From contig CAYHEP010000032.1 in the NCBI GenBank assembly GCA_964355775.1, positions 1 through 9,644 of the forward strand: DNA of 9,644 nucleotides, written 5' to 3'. The stretch comes from JBBTSB01 sp964355775 (GTDB lineage Bacteria > Patescibacteriota > Minisyncoccia > 2-02-FULL-40-12 > IGHO2-01-FULL-4-A). Positions 7,212-9,644 of the stretch are shown here, in pieces; position 1 is the first letter of the stretch; every line of letters starts with the position of its first letter. The notes beneath the pieces were generated by a model. That model saw nothing but the letters and a program-made list of their open reading frames with translations, searched no databases and was not told where the DNA came from. Both the position numbers and the translations under genes were made by a program.

Positions 7212-7484
7212 ATGGAAAACAATATGACGTGCCATTCGTGCGGACAGGAAAGTATGGGCGGAAGCAATTGCTGTGGACAGAGCCATCATCGGCACTTTTT
7301 GCTCCGCATGCTGTTGGGTATAGTAATCCTGATGATCGTCTTTTCTCTTGGCGTGAAGATTGGCGAGTTCAAAGGTATGTTTGAAAATGAAGGTTTTGGC
7401 AACCACCGCATGATGCGCTCGAACTACAATTACGACAACTCCTACCCAGCGGACTCCATGATGGGAACAGGAGCAAATCAATAG
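7212..7484 (+). CDS. Small Cys/His/Met-rich single-span membrane protein
   Basis: The 90-residue protein of unknown function is the only supported plus-strand gene. Residues 6-28 hold a CHSC pair (Cys7, Cys10), a CC pair (Cys20, Cys21) and HHRH (25-28), which looks like a small metal-binding or zinc-ribbon-like head. Residues 29-49 form one hydrophobic helix (LLRMLLGIVILMIVFSLG). The sequence continues VKIGEFKGMF, then a polar, Asn/Tyr/Met-rich tail (MMRS, MMGT). Similar short membrane proteins with this transmembrane-KxGEFKG layout occur in Patescibacteria as I recall them. An alternative Met at residue 5 would remove four residues. No Shine-Dalgarno is visible. It is divergent from the surface/glycolysis operon and ends 9 nt before the converging 48-residue gene. 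Metal binding is an inference from Cys/His spacing. Confidence 0.72.
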   Translation: MENNMTCHSCGQESMGGSNCCGQSHHRHFLLRMLLGIVILMIVFSLGVKIGEFKGMFENEGFGNHRMMRSNYNYDNSYPADSMMGTGANQ

Positions 7485-7493
7485 GGTTGAAAA

Positions 7494-7640
7494 CTATCGA
7501 AGCGAAGATACCAAAAGAACAATGCTCGTCAGCACTGCGAAGAAACCAACGGTTTTGAGGAAAAACTTTACCGCGCCTTCTTTGTTGTCGGCAATGTACA
7601 GAACGGCTATACCTGCATTGTACAATGGTGATTTGGTCAT
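7494..7640 (-). CDS. 48-residue hydrophobic membrane miniprotein
   Basis: This short frame runs ATG (7640-7638) to TAG (7496-7494). It encodes an N-terminal polar/amphipathic half (MTKSPLYNAGIAVLYIADNK, 1-20), a charged EGAVKFFLK (21-29) and one hydrophobic helix, TVGFFAVLTSIVLLVSSL (30-47), with a final Arg. The layout, with Lys before the hydrophobic span, is that of a small membrane protein rather than random sequence, and nothing else fills this 200-base interval. It lies 42 nt downstream of the 140-residue gene on the same strand and converges on the plus-strand gene. No Shine-Dalgarno; a weak TTACAA-18-TATTAC promoter-like pair lies upstream. Function unknown. Confidence 0.6.
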   Translation of the reverse strand: MTKSPLYNAGIAVLYIADNKEGAVKFFLKTVGFFAVLTSIVLLVSSLR

Positions 7641-7667
7641 ACTATTATCTGTAATATCTTAAAGCCA

Positions 7668-7681
7668 GTTACTATTGTAAC
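7668..7681. repeat. Short perfect inverted repeat GTTAC-TATT-GTAAC
   Basis: Five-base perfect arms with a four-base spacer lie just after the stop of the 140-residue gene and 28 bases upstream of the 48-residue gene. The position would suit an operator for the miniprotein. The stem is too weak, and lacks a T-run, to be a terminator. It may be chance. Confidence 0.25.
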
Positions 7682-7682
7682 A

Positions 7683-8105
7683 TCACGATACCTCTTTTTG
7701 CCAATCTAAACCCAACAAAATCAATCTTTTAAGTCTGGGGTCCATCCTTTCGTCGATGTACAGTTGTCGAGGAATAAGTTGGTCATTTTCAATATCATTG
7801 CTCTGTGCCGGCAGGATATATATATTGCCACTTTCCGGATGCGCCCCCAAAACAACTTTCATTCCTTCCATCCGAAATCTCCGGAGCAGTTCATCTATAG
7901 GAGTGGAGTATCCTGGATACGCCTCCTCGCCGGCTCTACGATTTTTGTAGACCCTTAGATCAATACCCGGAAACGGAAAAACTTCTCCGCGCTCACTAAG
8001 TTCTCGCGCCAAAGCAATCATTTCTTTTCTTGTTCGCTCTCTGGCTTCTTTCATCGCTTTTTCGAGAAAGATTTTTTGAAATAATGCCTTGTTGATCGGC
8101 TCCAT
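7683..8105 (-). CDS. Conserved-looking hypothetical protein, 140 residues
   Basis: I do not recognise a named family. The N-terminal half (1-45) is strongly charged and helical (FLEKAMKEARERTRKEMIAL). The middle has FPFPGIDLRVYKNRRAG and a YPGYSTPIDELLRRF segment. Residues about 80-105 read as a small beta sheet with VVLGAHPESGNIYILPAQS. The C-terminal part has a basic/acidic helix, DERMDPRLKRLILLGL. There is no signal peptide or membrane span, so it is probably cytosolic. It begins 16 nt after the HAD-like gene stop, and no Shine-Dalgarno is visible, so coupling to that gene is likely. The well-formed charge patterning and full-length open frame support a real gene. Its role is unknown. Confidence 0.75.
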   Translation of the reverse strand: MEPINKALFQKIFLEKAMKEARERTRKEMIALARELSERGEVFPFPGIDLRVYKNRRAGEEAYPGYSTPIDELLRRFRMEGMKVVLGAHPESGNIYILPAQSNDIENDQLIPRQLYIDERMDPRLKRLILLGLDWQKEVS

Positions 8106-8121
8106 ATGTTTATTGATAATT

Positions 8122-8772
8122 CTATTTCACGCCCACCTCTGCCAAAGCCTCCAAAAGCTGGTCGTTGCTTTCAAAACGTATTCCGTGCATACCTAGAGCC
8201 TGGCTGGCTTGTACATTCTCCTTTTTATCATCTACAAACACCGATTCGTGGGCGCTGGCGCCAAGTCTCTCTAGCATGAGCTGAAACACTCGCGGATCAG
8301 GTTTACGCAGCTTATCGTCGCATGAAACCACAAGAGCATCGAAATTATCATAATACTTTTGTGGTATAAAAATATCCTTGGACAGTGGAAACAGCAATGA
8401 AAGTATGCCAATCTTGTACCCTCTGCGCTTCAAATCCAGCACATGCTCGTAGAGTTCCACATTCTCGATCGAGGTATCGGTGTACATTTTTTTAAATGCT
8501 CGCTCGAGATCACCGGGCGAAGATTTAACAACGGCAGACATCTGACTTAGCGTTTCCTCTCTCGTAATCGCACCGACTGATGACTTGAGGTATATTTCGC
8601 GCAAAAGCGGCTTAGCCTCATCGGTAACATTAATTCCGTAGTTTCGCAGTAACACACATGCCTGACCAAAAGAGTTGAGCGGATGCTTGCCCTGATGACT
8701 CTCATCCCTGGGCAAAAAGAGTACTCCGCAAATGTCAAAAATTATCGCCTTGATCATAGGAGAACTATGCAT
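8122..8772 (-). CDS. HAD-superfamily hydrolase (phosphatase-like)
   Basis: The 216-residue soluble protein has the four HAD motifs. Motif I is IFDICGVLF with nucleophile Asp13, but the usual second Asp of DxD is Cys15. Motif II is IGILSLL with Ser125, motif III is LRKPDPRVF with Lys157, and motif IV is VFVDDKKENV with Asp181/Asp182. An alpha-helical cap follows motif I (about 25-110), the subfamily I position seen in glucose-1-phosphatase/haloacid-dehalogenase-like members. Related proteins that also lack the second Asp (for example FDLGNV forms) are known, so activity is not excluded. Substrate is unknown. Start choice is uncertain: ATG 8772 has a purine-rich GAAAAAGAAAT in front, whereas ATG 8757 gives the family-typical start MIKAIIFD. 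Neither has a real Shine-Dalgarno. Confidence 0.85.
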   Translation of the reverse strand: MHSSPMIKAIIFDICGVLFLPRDESHQGKHPLNSFGQACVLLRNYGINVTDEAKPLLREIYLKSSVGAITREETLSQMSAVVKSSPGDLERAFKKMYTDTSIENVELYEHVLDLKRRGYKIGILSLLFPLSKDIFIPQKYYDNFDALVVSCDDKLRKPDPRVFQLMLERLGASAHESVFVDDKKENVQASQALGMHGIRFESNDQLLEALAEVGVK

Positions 8773-8821
8773 ATTTCTTTTTCATATTTGCGTGGTCTTT
8801 TTTGTTTTGAGTTCTACCATG

Positions 8822-8941
8822 CTATGTTGTTTCCGCAAGAACCTTTATACGTTCTAGTACTTTGGGAAGCGCAATTTCAAAATATTCAACAAGCTCACAC
8901 GTTTCTACACCCTCCGACTTGGATAAAGATGTCGCGCAAGT
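8822..8941 (-). pseudogene. Out-of-frame C-terminal part of the 8905-9162 gene
   Basis: In the -1 frame relative to the gene ending at 8905, the region from 8941 to a TAG at 8824-8822 is open. It reads like protein: KSEGVETCELVEYFEIALPK is followed by VLERIKVLAETT. It has no ATG, GTG or TTG start of its own; a TGA closes it at 8944-8942. One base missing within about 8908-8941, most simply near GCGCG, would explain the break: the restored product would have about 113 residues. Cause (mutation, assembly error or recoding) is undecided. Confidence 0.6.
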
Positions 8942-9162
8942 TCATCTTCCCTTCTATCAACATACTTCCTGAACTCCGCTTTAACTCTCAGGCTTTCTGG
9001 ATCATCGCCCAATTTTTCAAAAAAATTTAAAACCATCTGAGCTGCCCTCAGCATATCATGGGCCTCCTTCATTCTTGTAGCTTCCTCAAAACGAAGAATC
9101 GCCTTATCCAATAAAGCTTGCGGGGACGAATCTTGATTCTCAGCCATTTCTCTTTCGCTCAT
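8905..9162 (-). CDS. Small helical hypothetical protein, probably frameshifted near its end
   Basis: The 85-residue product is of unknown family, soluble, charged and helical: MSEREMAENQ, then LLDKAILRFEEATRMKEAHD and LRAAQMVLNFFEKLGDDPESL, then VKAEFRKYVDRREDELAR. It looks like a helical-hairpin or repeat-like scaffold. The last residues (HLYPSRRV) lose the acidic/helical pattern, which resumes in the next frame (see 8822-8941), so the annotated end is probably wrong. The start at 9162 has the only convincing ribosome-binding site in the window (GGAG, 8 nt upstream). It lies 27 nt after the GIY-YIG gene stop, so co-transcription is likely. Confidence 0.6.
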   Translation of the reverse strand: MSEREMAENQDSSPQALLDKAILRFEEATRMKEAHDMLRAAQMVLNFFEKLGDDPESLRVKAEFRKYVDRREDELARHLYPSRRV

Positions 9163-9170
9163 ATTTTTGG

Positions 9171-9174
9171 CTCC
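9171..9174 (-). promoter_or_regulatory. Shine-Dalgarno GGAG for the 9162 start
   Basis: GGAG is followed by CCAAAAAT and then ATG, an 8-nt spacing. A stronger TAGGAGG lies further up (9181-9187), 18 nt from the ATG and too distant for standard spacing. It is notable because the other genes here lack such a site. Confidence 0.6.
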
Positions 9175-9189
9175 GCGGCCCCTCCTACG

Positions 9190-9525
9190 TCAATCCTTAG
9201 CCTTCGGCGTCGGATGACTTCGGACGGGCAATGCAGGACTCTTCTCGTCCTTACTGCGTAATTTGTCTCTCTTCAAGGCTTCAGAACGCACAAGGTGTTT
9301 GTAAGCGAATGCCTTGCCTGAGCCTGTTTTTAAATATCGCTCAAAATCTTTTGCCAAGCTCATTGTATCAAAGGTGGCATAAAAAACCAATTTCCACGGT
9401 TGATAGGGTTTAGTTGAGAAGACTAACCCACGTTGATGTTCTTCGAATCTTTTTCTCAAATCTTCAGTGTACCCAAAATAGAAGTTGGACGATTTTGAGC
9501 TCCAAAGAATATATACGTAATACAT
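9190..9525 (-). CDS. GIY-YIG endonuclease, short UvrC/UPF0213-like form
   Basis: Single-domain nuclease of 111 residues. The GIY position is Tyr3-Val4-Tyr5 (MYYVYIL) and the YIG position is Tyr16-Phe17-Gly18. The conserved Arg is Arg24 in DLRKRFEEH, with His30 after it. The metal-binding Glu is Glu62 in AKDFERYLKTGSG. All catalytic residues expected for the family are present, so it is probably active on DNA; its biological substrate (repair or mobile-element processing) is unknown. Residues after about 84 (KRDKLRSKDEKSPALPVRSH) are a basic, Pro-rich tail encoded by GC-rich DNA and are probably not part of the fold. There is no homing-type DNA-binding domain. The start has no Shine-Dalgarno and is preceded by a hairpin five bases away. 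It is the first gene in its cluster. Confidence 0.88.
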   Translation of the reverse strand: MYYVYILWSSKSSNFYFGYTEDLRKRFEEHQRGLVFSTKPYQPWKLVFYATFDTMSLAKDFERYLKTGSGKAFAYKHLVRSEALKRDKLRSKDEKSPALPVRSHPTPKAKD

Positions 9526-9644
9526 AGTGGCAAGGCTGTTCTGAAGCCTTGGCGAAAGACAGCTCCCTCTGTACGATGAAATCCGAACCCATTTCCGGCA
9601 AACCCCCGACGAATGAAGCCGCCCCGCCGCCGCTCGCTAACGCT
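9526..9644. other. GC-rich leader upstream of the GIY-YIG gene; no gene supported
   Basis: The outer part (about 9600-9644) is G+C-dense with runs of GCGG units on the minus strand. I see no tRNA, rRNA or good promoter. One minus-strand frame is open from the edge to 9456, but its Arg/Gly-rich reading looks like a composition effect and it overlaps the nuclease gene. Confidence 0.4.
9531..9551 (-). other. Hairpin immediately upstream of the GIY-YIG start
   Basis: On the minus strand CAAGGCT, loop TCAGAAC, AGCCTTG form a perfect 7-bp stem, five bases before the ATG at 9525. It occupies the place of a Shine-Dalgarno. It has no T-run, so it is not an intrinsic terminator. It could affect translation initiation or be the trace of a mobile or conserved leader element. 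Confidence 0.5.

Noticed and set aside
7206..7481. Minus-strand frame opposite the Cys/His-rich membrane protein
   Set aside because: The plus-strand frame has a clear membrane-protein layout and a promoter; the minus reading is Val/His-rich without domain structure.
7485..7493. Bidirectional terminator between converging genes
   Set aside because: Nine bases only, with no stem or T-run on either strand.
8683..9030. Plus-strand frame across the HAD upstream region
   Set aside because: It lies opposite the broken small gene and the HAD start; composition and placement fit an antisense shadow.
9531..9551. Intrinsic terminator at the right-end hairpin
   Set aside because: A 7-bp stem without a following T-run on either strand, placed just before a start codon.
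9456..9644. Open minus-strand frame in the leader before the GIY-YIG gene
   Set aside because: It overlaps the nuclease start in another frame and has an Arg/Gly-rich, low-information reading.
9526..9644. tRNA-like signal (GGGTTCGGATTTC) at the right end
   Set aside because: The T-loop-like string has no matching acceptor, D or anticodon arms in the available sequence.
1..9644. CRISPR array, insertion sequence, toxin-antitoxin or known defence system
   Set aside because: No regularly spaced direct repeats, transposase or recognisable defence proteins were found; the GIY-YIG gene alone is not enough to call one.

Overview
The window looks like chromosomal DNA from a Candidate Phyla Radiation bacterium (Patescibacteria, most likely a Parcubacteria-type lineage). 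The evidence is protein style, not a marker gene. There are two surface-type proteins of a kind I associate with this group: one with YAWGENIGWI repeats, and one with GIGTxSPTxKLEV elements followed by a peptidase-G2/IMC-like domain. There is also a 'NPLASTSYDSS' N-terminal stalk module, a compact CxxC/CC single-span membrane protein and a short GIY-YIG nuclease. Genes are tightly packed, with 1-4 nt junctions, and almost none has a Shine-Dalgarno sequence.

Region A (7161 down to 45, minus strand) reads as one operon. Its order of transcription is: a short anchored stalk-module protein (7161-6892), a four-repeat YAWGENIGWI surface protein with two carboxypeptidase-regulatory-like domains (6908-5238), cofactor-independent phosphoglycerate mutase gpmI (5241-3712), a second anchored surface/tail-fibre-like protein (3710-2094), SDR-type L-threonine 3-dehydrogenase tdh (2092-1187) and glycine C-acetyltransferase kbl (1187-45). 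Junctions are a 17-nt overlap, an ATGA overlap, 1 nt, 1 nt, and a TAATG overlap. Tdh and Kbl together convert threonine to glycine and acetyl-CoA; GpmI is lower glycolysis. So a catabolic module is embedded between envelope genes.

Region B (7156-7211) is a compact divergent promoter. Two -10 boxes form an inverted repeat five bases apart. The leftward one is an extended -10 placed so that transcription would begin at or next to the ATG at 7161 (a leaderless mRNA). The rightward one serves a small Cys/His/Met-rich membrane protein (7212-7484).

Region C (9525 down to 7494, minus strand) holds a GIY-YIG nuclease, a small helical protein gene that seems to be frameshifted near its 3' end (about 8908-8941), a HAD-like hydrolase, a 140-residue hypothetical protein, and a 48-residue membrane miniprotein (7640-7494) that a minimum-length ORF filter would miss. 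The extreme right end (9526-9644) is GC-rich, with a hairpin just upstream of the nuclease start and no gene I can support.

No rRNA, tRNA, CRISPR array, insertion sequence or convincing intrinsic terminator was seen. I found no clear evidence of a new defence or mobile system. The most notable points are the mixed operon, the leaderless/divergent promoter, the broken or recoded small gene, and the split stalk/repeat surface protein.
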